A stretch of 64,000 nucleotides of DNA. Origin: Acidobacteriota bacterium (lineage in GTDB: Bacteria > Acidobacteriota > Terriglobia > UBA7540). Of the stretch, positions 63,808 to 64,000 are shown piece after piece. Within the stretch, counting starts at the first letter, position 1; every line of letters begins with the position of its first letter. The position numbers were made by a program, and so were the translations under genes. The notes below the pieces were generated by a model. The model searched no databases, was not told the DNA's origin, and saw only the letters and a program-made list of their open reading frames with translations. The stretch spans positions 282,510-346,509 of the forward strand of contig SCRD01000001.1 of assembly GCA_004298155.1 (NCBI GenBank). Direction: 5' to 3'.

Positions 63808-64000
63808 TTATTGAATAACTTCGGTTACGGAGCCGGCGCCGACGGTATGGCCGCCCTCGCGGATGGCGAACCGCAGCCCTTTCTCCATGGCGATGGGCGT
63901 AATCAGCTCGATCTCCATGCTCACGTTGTCGCCCGGCATCACCATCTCCGTTCCCGCCGGCAGCGTCGCCACTCCCGTCACGTCCGTCGTCCGGAAATAA
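63808..64000 (-). CDS. tuf: Elongation factor Tu (C-terminal part)
   Basis: The last 64 codons are visible: [38 protein letters not shown] and [19 protein letters not shown], then TAA at 63808. This is the third domain of EF-Tu, which delivers aminoacyl-tRNA to the ribosome. The 5' part lies beyond the right edge of the window. Confidence 0.97.
   Translation of the reverse strand, partial: YFRTTDVTGVATLPAGTEMVMPGDNVSMEIELITPIAMEKGLRFAIREGGHTVGAGSVTEVIQ

Overview
The window reads as a bacterial chromosome segment, most likely from an Acidobacteriota (an inference, not a proof). The reasons are family-level: two secreted coiled-coil proteins of a type I associate with that phylum (SLGEVAR-like start, FTND/YTND motif, C-terminal GxxxxW), a CRTAC1/ASPIC-UnbV protein, DUF1015 and UPF0173 proteins, and an unusually long RpoB (1553 aa) with an eight-cysteine zinc-ribbon-like insertion. 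Most of the DNA is moderately GC-rich.

Layout. 1-5.6 kb: a truncated deoxyhypusine-synthase-like gene, a HAD phosphatase, DUF309, a MarC membrane protein, a SnoaL-like protein, and a tatA-tatC-M28 cyclotransferase operon. 5.8-11.7 kb: nadB facing aroB-ubiE, then two tandem secreted coiled-coil paralogues and an MBL-fold hydrolase. 11.7-18.4 kb: a Tat-type CRTAC1 protein, a secreted two-domain VOC protein, queE-queC for 7-deazaguanine synthesis, and a TPR lipo/secretome-type gene pair. 18.7-31.4 kb: carbon metabolism and transport: MFS carrier, membrane metallophosphoesterase, SDR, lutA-lutB (lactate oxidation, no lutC), GH78 rhamnosidase, FAH-family hydrolase, GH37 trehalase, aminotransferase. 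31.7-33.6 kb: a 51-aa zinc ribbon missed by ordinary length cut-offs, a STAS protein, DUF1015.

33.6-39.6 kb is the accessory part: a low-complexity stretch, a Fic-family AMPylator gene preceded by six regularly spaced TTTCGAC-like boxes, a 187-bp MITE-like inverted-repeat element, a DNA methyltransferase overlapping by 4 bp a PD-(D/E)XK-type putative restriction enzyme with visibly more AT-rich codon use, and a cluster of REP-like palindromes. 39.6-50.7 kb: OprB-like porin, a STAS pseudogene, a GH39/GH5-like glycosidase, galT, gph, a HEAT-like protein, selB, maf, a DciA-like protein, gatC-gatA. 50.8-64 kb: on the minus strand, the classical tuf-rpmG-tRNA-Trp-secE-nusG-rplKAJL-rpoBC transcription/translation cluster, followed by a small zinc-ribbon gene.

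The best candidates for something new are the Fic-upstream box array, the MITE plus methyltransferase/nuclease pair, and the zinc-ribbon insertion in RpoB. No CRISPR array, rRNA, integrase or transposase gene was seen.
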